From: an uncultured Paracoccaceae bacterium
Lineage (GTDB): Bacteria > Pseudomonadota > Alphaproteobacteria > Rhodobacterales > Rhodobacteraceae
NCBI GenBank assembly: GCA_938092015.1
Contig: CALKOT010000001.1
Span: forward strand, 1-64,000
DNA length: 64,000 nucleotides
Direction of reading: 5' to 3'
Within the stretch, counting starts at the first letter, position 1; each line of letters starts with the position of its first letter. Under the pieces are notes generated by a model. The model ran no database searches and was not told the origin of the DNA. It was given only the letters and a program-made list of their open reading frames with translations. Both the position numbers and the translations under genes were made by a program. Below are positions 9,240 to 18,060 of the stretch, piece by piece.

Positions 9240-9720
9240 GGTTTTGCTGAGACAGCTTGATCCGCATCTTCGCCTTGTTCTGAACCCGGTCGCCTAGAAG
9301 GCTGCCGTTTTGCAAGCGATACTCGATCACGACATCCTTGAAACGCAGCGTCATGCGGCCGTCTTTACCGATGAGCCCCTGCCGGCGGAACGCGGTCGCT
9401 TCGCGTCCCCATTCAGGGAACGGGGCGTGGGCTGAGATGACGTCAACCTTGCCATCCGGGCTGATCGAAAGGACGTAGAGGTCATGGCACCACTTACCTT
9501 CCCATGCGCCGCCGCCCCATTTGCCAAGGTAACCATGCCATTCAGCCGGCACATCGCTTGTAGGCGTGGTGACGTTGGAAGGCGTGAACAGATCAACGGT
9601 ATAACATCCCGCATCAACTGTTTTGTCGTAGGGTTTTGGACCTGTCGCTACCCGTTTCGGGGCACAGCCTGCAAGCGCCACTCCCAGCGCCGCGAAGGCC
9701 ATAATTAAGATTGCACGCAC
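9229..9720 (-). CDS. Putative lipoprotein, function unknown
   Basis: A 163-residue protein with a lipoprotein signal: hydrophobic residues 4-17, then the lipobox 'LAGC' with Cys19. The mature part is about 145 residues, contains several aromatic residues ('WHGYLGKWGGGAWEGKWCHD') and looks like a beta-rich domain ('MTLRFKDVVIEYRLQNGSLLG'). I do not recognise the family. It would be anchored to the inner or outer membrane facing the periplasm. Its 3' end overlaps the AlkD-like gene by 11 bp. A purine-rich GGAGACT precedes the ATG. Confidence 0.7.
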   Translation of the reverse strand: MRAILIMAFAALGVALAGCAPKRVATGPKPYDKTVDAGCYTVDLFTPSNVTTPTSDVPAEWHGYLGKWGGGAWEGKWCHDLYVLSISPDGKVDVISAHAPFPEWGREATAFRRQGLIGKDGRMTLRFKDVVIEYRLQNGSLLGDRVQNKAKMRIKLSQQNLGA

Positions 9721-9731
9721 GTGAGTCTCCT

Positions 9732-9773
9732 GCTCGGTCGCCCTGTTTCGGGCGTTATCCCCACTGACCGAGC
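9732..9773 (-). other. Stem-loop between glmS and the lipoprotein gene
   Basis: GCTCGGTC (9732-9739) pairs with GACCGAGC (9766-9773), and an inner arm GCCCTG-TTTC-GGGC adds a second stem. No T run follows on the minus strand, so it is not a classical terminator. It could stabilise the glmS 3' end or be part of the lipoprotein leader. Confidence 0.4.
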
Positions 9774-9778
9774 GGACT

Positions 9779-11602
9779 CTACTCTACTGTGACTGATTTT
9801 GCGAGGTTTCTTGGCTGATCAACGTCAGTTCCTTTTGCAACAGCTGCATAGTAGGCGAGCTGCTGTGCGGGCGCTGCGTAAACCATGGGTGCAAGGAATG
9901 GATCTACTGTGGGCATCTGGACGGTCGTCCACGCGTCATCGCCTGCCATCTCAATGCCTTTGGCGTCAGTGATCAAGGCGACTTTCGCACCGCGGGCCAT
10001 AACTTCCTGCATGTTCGAGATGGTCTTTTCGAACACGTTATCGGTTGGCGCCAATACGACAACTGGAACAGCATCGTCGATCAGCGCGATCGGGCCATGC
10101 TTCATCTCGCCAGAGGCGTATCCTTCGGCGTGGATATAGCTGAGTTCCTTCAGCTTCAGCGCACCTTCCAGCGCCAGCGGGTACATTGAGCCGCGCCCCA
10201 GATACAGTACATCCCGTGCCTTGGCGATTTCCTGCGCCATGGCGTCGATTTCGTCTTCAAGCGCCAATGCTTCGGCCAAACGACGAGGGGCCTGTTGAAG
10301 AAGGCCCACCAGTCGCGCCTCTTCCTGCGCATCAATCGTACTGCGATGGCGACCCGCAAGGATGGCGAGTGAGGCGAGGGTGATCAGCTGGCATGTGAAC
10401 GCCTTGGTGGACGCAACGCCAATCTCTGTCCCGGCCCTGATGGGCAGGACCACGTCGGATGCCCGCGCGATAGAGCTTTCGGCGACGTTAACGACGGCGA
10501 TTACCGATTTTACATGCTCAGCGGCGTAGTTCAGCGCCGCCAGTGTATCGGCCGTTTCACCAGACTGGCTAACGAAGACAGCTGCGCTTTTGTCGCTAAG
10601 CGGTGGCTCGCGATAACGGAACTCAGATGCGATATCGATTTCGACGGGGATGCGCGCGATGCTTTCAAACCAGTACTTTGCAACGTGGCATGCGTAGAAG
10701 GCCGTGCCACAGCCAACCAGGGTAATTCGGTCCATGGCGGCAAAGTCCAGCTCCTCAGCCGGGGAAACGACCTTGCCAGCGCTGGAGTCGACATAGGCGG
10801 ATACGGCGTAGCCCGCGACCATCGGTTGTTCGTGGATCTCTTTGGCCATGAAGTGACGGTGTTCGCCTTTGTCGACCAGCACGCTGTCGACGGATACGGT
10901 GCGTATCAGCCGCTCTGCAGGCGCGCCGCTTTCATCGAAAATCTCGGCGCCTTCACGGCGGACGACGGCCCAGTCACCCTCTTCCAGATAGGCGATGCGG
11001 TTGGTCAGGGGCGCCAACGCCAAGGCGTCTGAGCCGACGAACATCTCGCCTGCGCCATAGCCAATGGCGAGGGGGGAACCGCGTCGCGCAGCGACGATCA
11101 GGTCGTCTTCGCCTTCGAACAGGAAACACAGTGCGAAGGCCCCAGTCAGCCGGGACAGTGTTGCAGCTGCGGCGTCCTGTGGCGACAGGCCCTGCGTCAT
11201 CAGATGGGCGCAAAGCTGAGCAATCGTTTCTGTATCTGTATCGGTGTGAAAGTTGCGGCCGACGCCCGACAGTTCAGCCCGCAGTTCGCGGTAATTTTCA
11301 ATGATGCCGTTGTGAACGACAGCCACTTTGCCCGCCTGATGCGGGTGCGCGTTGGTGTGGTTCGGCGCACCATGGGTCGCCCAACGGGTGTGGCCAATGC
11401 CGATTTTGCCGCTGATTGGCTCCTGCACCAACAACTCAGCCAGCTGGTTTAGCTTGCCAACAGCGCGGCGACGATCCAGCTCGCCGTCATGGCATGTGGC
11501 GACGCCCGCGCTGTCGTACCCACGATATTCCAGACGTTTCAGTGCTTCGACCAGCAAGTGCGCTGCCTCGCGCTGCCCAACAATTCCTATGATCCCACAC
11601 AT
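9779..11602 (-). CDS. glmS: Glutamine--fructose-6-phosphate aminotransferase (isomerizing)
   Basis: A 607-residue protein of standard GlmS length. The N-terminal glutaminase starts 'MCGIIGIVGQRE', where Cys2 becomes the Ntn nucleophile after Met removal, followed by 'HTRWATHG' and 'HNGIIENYRELR'. Two SIS sugar-isomerase domains follow ('VGCGTAFYACHVAKYW', 'VFVSQSGETADTLAAL', 'LGRGSMYPLALEGALKLKE'), ending in the usual 'PRNLAKSVTVE'. It makes glucosamine-6-phosphate, the first committed step to UDP-GlcNAc for peptidoglycan and lipid A. It lies 1 bp after glmU, which acts later in the same pathway. Confidence 0.97.
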   Translation of the reverse strand: MCGIIGIVGQREAAHLLVEALKRLEYRGYDSAGVATCHDGELDRRRAVGKLNQLAELLVQEPISGKIGIGHTRWATHGAPNHTNAHPHQAGKVAVVHNGIIENYRELRAELSGVGRNFHTDTDTETIAQLCAHLMTQGLSPQDAAAATLSRLTGAFALCFLFEGEDDLIVAARRGSPLAIGYGAGEMFVGSDALALAPLTNRIAYLEEGDWAVVRREGAEIFDESGAPAERLIRTVSVDSVLVDKGEHRHFMAKEIHEQPMVAGYAVSAYVDSSAGKVVSPAEELDFAAMDRITLVGCGTAFYACHVAKYWFESIARIPVEIDIASEFRYREPPLSDKSAAVFVSQSGETADTLAALNYAAEHVKSVIAVVNVAESSIARASDVVLPIRAGTEIGVASTKAFTCQLITLASLAILAGRHRSTIDAQEEARLVGLLQQAPRRLAEALALEDEIDAMAQEIAKARDVLYLGRGSMYPLALEGALKLKELSYIHAEGYASGEMKHGPIALIDDAVPVVVLAPTDNVFEKTISNMQEVMARGAKVALITDAKGIEMAGDDAWTTVQMPTVDPFLAPMVYAAPAQQLAYYAAVAKGTDVDQPRNLAKSVTVE

Positions 11603-11603
11603 A

Positions 11604-12977
11604 TCAGATGGCCCCTTTTTTCTTTTGCCCGGCAGCTTTCATCTGACGCAACTTTGCCATCAATCGGGCGCCAAGTCCGGGTTTTTCCTGTTTTTCTGTG
11701 CGGGAAAGCGCAAGAGCGCCATCTGCGACCGTCCCGGTGATCACAGAGCCGCCCGCGATATAGGCGCCTGCGCCAATGTCCACGGGCGCGATCAAGGTTG
11801 TGTTGCTGCCGACAAATGCGTTTTCACCGAGATTGCTGGGATATTTGAAAACGCCGTCATAGTTCGCTGTGATCACGCCTGCGCCGATGTTTGACCCGGC
11901 GCCGACCATAGCGTCGCCGACATAGGCAAGGTGGTTCGCTTTGGCGCCTTTGCCAAAGGTCGTGTTCTTCACTTCAACAAAGTTCCCGATCCGCGCATAT
12001 TCGCCAATGTCGGCGCCAGGGCGGAGGCGGGCATAGGGGCCGATGATGGCGCCTGAACCCACGATGCAACCTTCCAGATGCGAATGGGCGCGAATGGTAG
12101 CGCCGTCGTGCACTGTCGCGCCGGGGCCGAAGACAACGTTGGGTTCCACAACCACGTCGCGGCCAAGCCTGGTGTCATGACTGAACCAGATGGTTTCCGG
12201 TGCAGTCAGGGTCGCGCCGTTGGCCATTGCTGAGGTACGTGCGCGGTGCTGGAAGGCCGCTTCAGCAGCTGCTAGGTCGGCGCGTGAATTGACGCCCAGC
12301 GTTTCTGCCTCATCGCATTCAACTGCGGCGCAGGTCAGCCCGCGCGCATTTGCGATCTCAACGATGTCAGTAAGGTAATATTCGCCCTTGGCGTTGTTGT
12401 TGCCGACGTCTTTCAGCAAGGACAGCAAAGTCTGCGCATCAGACCAGACGACACCTGAATTGCAGAACGTGATGGTGAGTTCTTTTGGTGAGGCCTCTTT
12501 GGCCTCAACAATCCGGGTGAGCGCGCCGTTTTCAACGATCAAACGCCCATAGCCGCCAGGATTAGCCGCATGAAAGCCAAGGATTACAACGTCGGCACCA
12601 TTCGCCCCGGATTGGCGCATCTGGTCCAGCGTTTTGGCGCTGATCATCGGCGTGTCAGCATATAGAATGACGGCGTCGCCCATGGCCCTAGTCAAGGCGC
12701 CTTCAGCGGCCAGAACGGCGTGAGCTGTGCCAAGCCGTTCGGTCTGTTCGTGGATCGTAGCGCTGGGCGCGGCGACCAGCGCGGCGGCGGACACCATGTC
12801 ACCGCCGGCGCCAACCACAACCGCGATGTCGCTGGTCGCGGTTTGCGCTGACGCAATGGAATGGGCGAGCAGGCTAAGCCCTGCAACCTGATGCAAAGGT
12901 TTTGGGATCGCAGATTTCATCCGCGTGCCCTCTCCGGCGGCGAGTATGATCGCCAAGCTATTGTCTGAATTGCCCAT
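11604..12977 (-). CDS. glmU: Bifunctional GlcNAc-1-phosphate uridyltransferase / glucosamine-1-phosphate acetyltransferase
   Basis: A 457-residue GlmU. The N-terminal pyrophosphorylase has 'LAAGEGTRMKSAIPKPLHQVAG' around residues 11-32, and 'ILYADTPMIS' for metal and sugar binding. The C-terminal half is a left-handed beta-helix of hexapeptide repeats ('VVFGPGATVHDGATI', 'GIGPYARLRPGADIG'-like, 'SNIGAGVITANYDG'), which carries the acetyltransferase and ends in a Lys-rich tail. It converts GlcN-1-P to UDP-GlcNAc. It is first of the glmU-glmS operon. The promoter should lie in the 200-bp gap to the divergent Sdh-like genes. Confidence 0.96.
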   Translation of the reverse strand: MGNSDNSLAIILAAGEGTRMKSAIPKPLHQVAGLSLLAHSIASAQTATSDIAVVVGAGGDMVSAAALVAAPSATIHEQTERLGTAHAVLAAEGALTRAMGDAVILYADTPMISAKTLDQMRQSGANGADVVILGFHAANPGGYGRLIVENGALTRIVEAKEASPKELTITFCNSGVVWSDAQTLLSLLKDVGNNNAKGEYYLTDIVEIANARGLTCAAVECDEAETLGVNSRADLAAAEAAFQHRARTSAMANGATLTAPETIWFSHDTRLGRDVVVEPNVVFGPGATVHDGATIRAHSHLEGCIVGSGAIIGPYARLRPGADIGEYARIGNFVEVKNTTFGKGAKANHLAYVGDAMVGAGSNIGAGVITANYDGVFKYPSNLGENAFVGSNTTLIAPVDIGAGAYIAGGSVITGTVADGALALSRTEKQEKPGLGARLMAKLRQMKAAGQKKKGAI

Positions 12978-13184
12978 CGCTGGGCTTTTACAGACGCTTG
13001 CCGTTAAGGGGAAGTGAGATTTGGCATGAAGGGCCAGCCGGTCCTGCGCAGGATCATCAACAAAATCTGGTCCAGACTTCAGAAGTCACTCTTGACCCGA
13101 TAGGGGATTTATCGCGTTTCCAAACACCCTCAGTCCGTTAAGGTGCGCTTGAATAGCGAAATGCGCAGAGAAAATCGGACCGAT

Positions 13185-13910
13185 ATGGCGTTGGATGTCT
13201 TGAAAGTAACAATCGAACGAGGCCCCGATGCAGCGGCTGCTCAACAGTCGTTCGATGTGCCGGCTTATGAGAACCAGACGGTTCTCGACGTGGTTTCATG
13301 GGTGCAGCAAAACGCCGATCCGACGCTCAGTTATCGGTTTGCCTGCCGCGTCGGAATGTGTGGCAGTTGTGCGATGATGGTGAACGGCGTGCCACGCTGG
13401 ACCTGCCGGACGCATATCTCAAAGGTGCTGGACGGCAATGCAGTAACTATCGGCCCTTTGCGCAACCTGCCTGTCATCAAGGATCTCGCGGTCGATATGG
13501 ACCCGTTCTTTGACAAGTGGGTTGAGGCCGAAGGCGTGCATCACGGCGCCCTGACGCGCGATGATCCGATCGCACCGGTGGATGAAACAACTGTTGAGCG
13601 GACGACGGCCAATACAGGCATTGAGTGTATCAATTGCTCAGTCTGTTACGCCGCCTGCGATACTGTGACAGCCAACAAGGATTATCTTGGTCCGGCAGCG
13701 CTGCAGCGCGCATGGACGTTGCTGAATGACGCCAAGGATGAAGGGCGCGCTTCGATCCTCGACGCAGTGTCCGGTAAGGGCGGGTGCCATACCTGCCATT
13801 CGATGGGGTCTTGCACCGCCTATTGTCCGAACGATCTCGACCCGATGTCGGCGATCGCTGGGCTAAAGCGGGAAACGGCGCGGTCGTTCTTTCGGAGAGG
13901 GCGCTCATGA
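13185..13910 (+). CDS. Iron-sulfur subunit of a divergent succinate dehydrogenase/fumarate reductase
   Basis: About 241 residues from ATG 13185 (in-frame starts at 13143 and 13161 are possible). The [2Fe-2S] domain has 'CRVGMCGSCAMMVNG' and a fourth Cys in 'PRWTCRTH'. The second cluster motif is 'CINCSVCYAAC' plus a CP-type partner, and the last is 'CHTCHSMGSCTAYCPNDLDP', with more Cys residues than the [3Fe-4S] motif of canonical SdhB. It passes electrons between the flavoprotein encoded at 14606 and the membrane quinone. It is first of four overlapping genes in B-C-D-A order, unlike the usual sdhCDAB, so this is probably a paralogue of the TCA-cycle enzyme. Confidence 0.85.
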   Translation: MALDVLKVTIERGPDAAAAQQSFDVPAYENQTVLDVVSWVQQNADPTLSYRFACRVGMCGSCAMMVNGVPRWTCRTHISKVLDGNAVTIGPLRNLPVIKDLAVDMDPFFDKWVEAEGVHHGALTRDDPIAPVDETTVERTTANTGIECINCSVCYAACDTVTANKDYLGPAALQRAWTLLNDAKDEGRASILDAVSGKGGCHTCHSMGSCTAYCPNDLDPMSAIAGLKRETARSFFRRGRS

Positions 13911-14254
13911 AAGAACTGCGTCTTTATATGGCCCAGCGGATAACAGCGCTGATCATGGCCCCGTTCGTGATTGGACACCTCGCTGTGATGATCTACGCCA
14001 TTCAGGGCGGTCTTAGCGCGGCTGAGATTTTGGGACGAACGCAGGGTTCAGTCCTTTGGTTCCTTTTTTATGGTACATTCGTGGTTGTGGTTTCGATCCA
14101 TGGCGCAATTGGTTTGCGTGTAGCAGCCAGTGAATGGGCCGGGGTGAAAGGAGTGGCGCTTGAGGTGTTCATGTGGGCTGTGGGCCTGTGCTTGTTTTAC
14201 CTCGGCGCACAGGCGGTTTGGGCTGTAACCTTTGCAGCGGGGGTCGGGCCATGA
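13907..14254 (+). CDS. Membrane anchor subunit 1 of the Sdh/Frd-like complex (SdhC-like)
   Basis: A 115-residue protein with three membrane segments (about 14-32, 47-68, 86-108). It has 'MAQRITALIMAPFVIGHLAVM' near its start and 'VSIHGAIGLRVAASEW', a pattern of the SdhC family in which the histidines bind heme b. The ATG overlaps the iron-sulfur subunit stop (ATGA), indicating translational coupling. It should anchor the catalytic subunits to the inner membrane and form part of the quinone site. The second anchor encoded next has the same H-x3-G-x-R pattern, so the two may come from a duplication. Confidence 0.75.
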   Translation: MKELRLYMAQRITALIMAPFVIGHLAVMIYAIQGGLSAAEILGRTQGSVLWFLFYGTFVVVVSIHGAIGLRVAASEWAGVKGVALEVFMWAVGLCLFYLGAQAVWAVTFAAGVGP

Positions 14255-14604
14255 AGGCGGCGAAAGGCATCACATCGCGCGCGCATCCTTTGTGGTTGGC
14301 GTATATCCTGCACCGGCTGTCGGGGTTGGCGCTGGCGGTGTTTCTGCCGCTGCATTTCTGGGTGCTGGCCATGGCTGTGACGGATCCTGAACGCCTTGAT
14401 GGGTTTCTACGCCTAACGGAATCTGGCGTCGTGAAATTGGCTGAGTTTGGACTTGTGTTCCTGTTGACGGTCCACATGTTTGGCGGCCTTCGCCTGATGG
14501 CATTGGAGTGGCTACCTTGGTCGGCGTCGCAAAAAACACTGGCGGTGGGGGCGACAACGGCGTCATTTCTGATTGCGGTTCTGTTTTTCATGAGAGCGAT
14601 CTGA
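14251..14604 (+). CDS. Membrane anchor subunit 2 of the Sdh/Frd-like complex (SdhC/SdhD-like)
   Basis: A 117-residue protein with three membrane segments (about 20-45, 66-84, 95-114). 'ILHRLSGLALAVFLPLHFW' is the HRxSG signature typical of SdhC and 'LLTVHMFGGLRLMALEW' the second heme/quinone motif. It starts with an ATGA overlap to the first anchor and ends 1 bp before the flavoprotein gene, so all four subunits are probably made in equal amounts. Its similarity to SdhC is clearer than that of subunit 1. Confidence 0.8.
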   Translation: MKAAKGITSRAHPLWLAYILHRLSGLALAVFLPLHFWVLAMAVTDPERLDGFLRLTESGVVKLAEFGLVFLLTVHMFGGLRLMALEWLPWSASQKTLAVGATTASFLIAVLFFMRAI

Positions 14605-14605
14605 C

Positions 14606-16363
14606 ATGGCGTTGACTGACATTGACCGGCACGACACCGACATCCTGATCATCGGCGCGGGTGGTGCTGGTCTGTTCGCCGCTTTGCACGCTCAGCAAAC
14701 CGCGCCTGAAGGAACAAAGATCACCATCGCCGTTAAGGGCCTGATCGGCAAATGCGGGTGCACGCGCATGGTGCAGGGTGGGTATAATGTGGCGCTGGGC
14801 GGCGGCGACACGGTTGAGCGGCACTTCATGGACACCATTCAGGGCGGCAAATGGCTGCCCAATCAGGATATGGCCTGGCGATTGTGTGAGCAGGCCGTGG
14901 TGCGCATCCGCGAGTTGGAGAATGAGGTTGGCTGCTTCTTTGACCGCAACCCGGATGGCACGCTCCACCAGAAAGCCTTCGCCGGGCAGACCGCAGACCG
15001 GACGGTGCACAAGGGCGATCTGACAGGCATCGAGATTATCAACCGGCTAATGGAAAAGGTCCTCGCCAGTGGTGTTGAGAAACTGCAAGAGCATCGCGCG
15101 GTTGGCCTGATCCCGACCAAAGACGGCGCCTCACTGGCTGGCGTTCTGATGATCGACATGCGCACCGGGCGGTTCCGGCTGGTGCGCGCCAAAACCGTGC
15201 TGATGGCGACGGGCGGCGGCCCGACCATGTACAAGTACCATACGCCATCTGGCGACAAGACGATGGACGGGCTGGCTATGGCGTTGAGGGCCGGACTTTC
15301 CCTCCGCGATATGGAGATGGTGCAGTTCCACCCCACCGGCCTGCTGGCGGGTGAGCATACTCGCATGACCGGCACTGTGCTGGAGGAAGGGTTGCGCGGC
15401 GCTGGCGGTCAGTTGATCAGCCATTCTGGCAAGCGGTTCATGTTCGACTATGACGGCAAGGGCGAACGCGCTACACGCGACGTTGTCAGCCGAGGCATCT
15501 ATGCTGAGATGCGCAAGAACAATAATCCAGAGCAGGAAGGCGTTTTCATCTCCATGTCCCACCTGGGGCCAGAGAACGTCGCGAAGAAATTCAAAGGCAT
15601 GGTCAAGCGCTGCGCTGACAGTGGCTTTGATCTGGCGGGCGGCAAGGTCGAGGTCGTGCCAACAGCCCATTACTTCATGGGCGGCGTTGTGGTGGACGTA
15701 GATACCCGCACGGCGATGGAGGGCCTGTATGTTGCCGGTGAAGACGCCGGCGGCGCGCATGGGTCGAACCGTCTGGGCGGCAATGGCGTCGCAAACTCAA
15801 CCGTTTATGGCGGCATCGCTGGCGACACGATGGGCGCCGATATCCGGGGTATGACCCTGCGCGACCCGGATGAAACGGTGCTTGAGGCGGAACTTGCCCG
15901 CGCGATCTATCCCCTCAGCTGTAAGCCAGATCTGGTCCTGCCGCTTCGCAAGCAGCTGCAAGACCTAATGTGGGAAGAGGTTGGTGTTATGCGGACCAAG
16001 GCTGGGATGAAACGCGGCCTGACGGGCATCGCTGAAGTGTCTGGTGCGCTGATGGATGTGGGCGTGGCCAGTGACAATCTTGCTTTCAACCTGACCTGGC
16101 ACGACTGGCTGAACCTCCGGTCGCTTTGCGATGTATCCGAAGTGATCGCCAAGGCCGGGATCGCGCGTGAAAACTCTCGCGGCGCGCATTTCAGGGAGGA
16201 TTTCCCAGAGCCGGGTGCGATGGAGGACAGTGAGTTTACTGTCGCGCGGATGGATGGTGGTGAGGTCGAGGTGACGCGTGAAGCGGTGCAGTTTTCGATC
16301 GTTTGGCCGGGCGAGACTGTGCTGCCTGCAGATGCGCCAGAGACATTGGTGGCGGCAGAATGA
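14606..16363 (+). CDS. Flavoprotein subunit of a divergent succinate dehydrogenase/fumarate reductase
   Basis: A 585-residue FAD protein of the SdhA/FrdA/NadB family. It has the dinucleotide motif 'ILIIGAGGAGLFAALHA' at residues 13-29 and 'HPTGLLAGEHTRMTG'. The catalytic-loop 'ERATRDVVSRGIY' and 'GSNRLGGNGVANSTVYGG' are also present. In canonical SdhA/FrdA the FAD is bound covalently to a His in an SHT motif. Here the aligned segment is 'GKCGCTRMVQGGYNVALG', with Cys52 at the His position, so FAD is probably non-covalent or attached differently. It oxidises a dicarboxylate such as succinate or reduces a fumarate-type substrate. The adjacent fumarase genes support dicarboxylate metabolism. Confidence 0.87.
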   Translation: MALTDIDRHDTDILIIGAGGAGLFAALHAQQTAPEGTKITIAVKGLIGKCGCTRMVQGGYNVALGGGDTVERHFMDTIQGGKWLPNQDMAWRLCEQAVVRIRELENEVGCFFDRNPDGTLHQKAFAGQTADRTVHKGDLTGIEIINRLMEKVLASGVEKLQEHRAVGLIPTKDGASLAGVLMIDMRTGRFRLVRAKTVLMATGGGPTMYKYHTPSGDKTMDGLAMALRAGLSLRDMEMVQFHPTGLLAGEHTRMTGTVLEEGLRGAGGQLISHSGKRFMFDYDGKGERATRDVVSRGIYAEMRKNNNPEQEGVFISMSHLGPENVAKKFKGMVKRCADSGFDLAGGKVEVVPTAHYFMGGVVVDVDTRTAMEGLYVAGEDAGGAHGSNRLGGNGVANSTVYGGIAGDTMGADIRGMTLRDPDETVLEAELARAIYPLSCKPDLVLPLRKQLQDLMWEEVGVMRTKAGMKRGLTGIAEVSGALMDVGVASDNLAFNLTWHDWLNLRSLCDVSEVIAKAGIARENSRGAHFREDFPEPGAMEDSEFTVARMDGGEVEVTREAVQFSIVWPGETVLPADAPETLVAAE

Positions 16364-16379
16364 AATGGTCTAATTCGGT

Positions 16380-17048
16380 ATGCTCCTGACGCTCTATTCC
16401 AACTATGTAAACTCCGCGGGAGAGCGTGTGCGGATTGCGATGGCGCTCAAAAAACTGAGCTACACCCACGTCTCGGTCGGTCACATTGGCTGGGAAGCCT
16501 TTCGTGAGATCAATCCTCAAAGGCTGATGCCGGCGTTAGAGGTTGATGGACACATCATCCAGCAGGCGACAGCAATTCTGGAATGGCTAGAGGAAACGCA
16601 CCCAGAACGGCGGCTATTACCCAGCGATCCAATTCTACGCGCTCAGGCGCGTCGTTTCGCCCAACATATCGTTTCTGAGATGCACGCTATCGATGTCATT
16701 CGGGTGCGGCGGTTCCTCGCGAATGACCTTGGCTTGGACAAGCTGGCGATCGACAAATGGCAGCGGCACTGGTTCCAAAGAGGGTTCGCCGCGCTGGAAG
16801 AACAGCTTGTGAGGCGAGGGACGCAATGGCGCTTTTGCTATGGCGAGACACCTGGCTGGGCGGATATTCATTCAATCCCCCAGGTTCAGAAAGGCCTGAC
16901 GCGATTCAACATCGACATGACTGATTACCCACTGATCAATAATGTCTATAAAGCTTGCGAAGACCACGCTGCATTCGTCGCGGCACGGCCGGAAAACCAG
17001 CCTGATTGGCCTGGAGAAATTATCGAACCGGCGATTGCAACAGAATGA
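16380..17048 (+). CDS. Glutathione S-transferase family protein, maleylacetoacetate isomerase-like
   Basis: A 222-residue protein of the zeta-class GST type. The thioredoxin-like N-terminal domain shows 'LYSNYVNSAGERVRIAMALKKL' with the Ser/Ala/Glu/Arg pattern of the active site, then 'INPQRLMPALEVDG' and 'QQATAILEWLEE' for glutathione binding. The C-terminal helical domain holds 'PGWADIHSIPQV'. Zeta-class enzymes isomerise maleylacetoacetate or maleylpyruvate to the fumaryl form. It lies between the Sdh/Frd-like flavoprotein and a fumarase, so a cis-trans isomerisation of a maleate-type compound into a fumarate-type compound would fit. This is inference only. Confidence 0.75.
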   Translation: MLLTLYSNYVNSAGERVRIAMALKKLSYTHVSVGHIGWEAFREINPQRLMPALEVDGHIIQQATAILEWLEETHPERRLLPSDPILRAQARRFAQHIVSEMHAIDVIRVRRFLANDLGLDKLAIDKWQRHWFQRGFAALEEQLVRRGTQWRFCYGETPGWADIHSIPQVQKGLTRFNIDMTDYPLINNVYKACEDHAAFVAARPENQPDWPGEIIEPAIATE

Positions 17049-17085
17049 TAAAGTGTCGGCACTACGAATGGATGGACCAGAAACC

Positions 17086-18060
17086 ATGATCTCAATCTCC
17101 CACATCCAATCGACCGCAGAAACGCTGATGGACAAGGCCGCTATCGAGATTCCGCAGGATTATCTTGATGGTTTACAAGAAGCCGCCCGAACCGAAGACG
17201 GCGACCTGTCCTGCTTCGTTCTCAAAGCCATGCTGGAAAACTACGAGGCCGCAAAGGAAGACCGCCGTGCGATGTGCGGCGACACCGGCGTGCCGCGCTG
17301 GTTCGTGAAGATGGGCAATGATGCGCAGGTAGAAGGCGGTATGATCGCACTTGAGGCCGCTCTTCGCCGGGCGACTGCGGCGGCCACCAACGGCGTACCA
17401 CTTCGGCCCAATCGGGTGCACCCGCTGTGGCGGACCGACCATAACAACAATGTCGGCATTGGCGCCCCGGAAATCGAATATGGGTTTGAGCCCGCCGCGA
17501 ACGCCTACGAAAAGGCCGACTGGATCGACCTGATCACTGTCCACAAAGGCGGGCTTTTCGGCACCGACTACCGCATGCTGTTCCCCTCAGACGGGTTGCA
17601 GGGGATCAAACGCTTTTACCTCGACAGCCTGATGGCCTTCGGTAAACGCGGTCTCGCCTGCCAGCCCGCGATCATCGGCATCGGCCTTGGTGGCTCAAAA
17701 GACATCTGCATGACGCTCGGCAAGCGCGCCTCTACCCTGCGCGTTGTAGGCAGCCGCAACTCAGACCCGCGGATTGCCGAGATGGAGGATGAGTTCAAGG
17801 AGCTTGGCAACTCCATCGGTATGGGCGCCATGGGCTTTGTCGGCAAGAACATGGTGATCGATTGCAATATTGAGGTCGGCTATTGCCACACCGGCGGTAT
17901 GCCGATGTCGGTCCACGCGTTCTGCCTGTCATCGCGCCGCGCCGTCGCCCGCATCCACGCCGATGGGCGGGTCGAATACCGCACTGATCCTGACTGGTTC
18001 ACGCCCTATCAGCGGCGCGAAACGGTTGAATGGGAACCCTTGCAGGAGGCTGCGGAATGA
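17086..18060 (+). CDS. Class I fumarate hydratase / L-tartrate dehydratase, alpha subunit
   Basis: About 324 residues from ATG 17086 (an in-frame ATG at 17068 is possible). It matches the N-terminal catalytic subunit of two-subunit iron-sulfur hydro-lyases (FumA-N/TtdA). Putative [4Fe-4S] ligands lie in 'RRAMCGDTGVPRW', 'IGIGLGGSKDICM' and 'VGYCHTGGMPMS'. The partner beta subunit is encoded at 18663-19322, but an SDR gene separates them. Members act on fumarate/malate, L-tartrate or mesaconate, and sequence alone does not say which. Given the Sdh/Frd-like genes upstream, a fumarate- or alkylfumarate-type substrate is likely. Confidence 0.88.
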   Translation: MISISHIQSTAETLMDKAAIEIPQDYLDGLQEAARTEDGDLSCFVLKAMLENYEAAKEDRRAMCGDTGVPRWFVKMGNDAQVEGGMIALEAALRRATAAATNGVPLRPNRVHPLWRTDHNNNVGIGAPEIEYGFEPAANAYEKADWIDLITVHKGGLFGTDYRMLFPSDGLQGIKRFYLDSLMAFGKRGLACQPAIIGIGLGGSKDICMTLGKRASTLRVVGSRNSDPRIAEMEDEFKELGNSIGMGAMGFVGKNMVIDCNIEVGYCHTGGMPMSVHAFCLSSRRAVARIHADGRVEYRTDPDWFTPYQRRETVEWEPLQEAAE

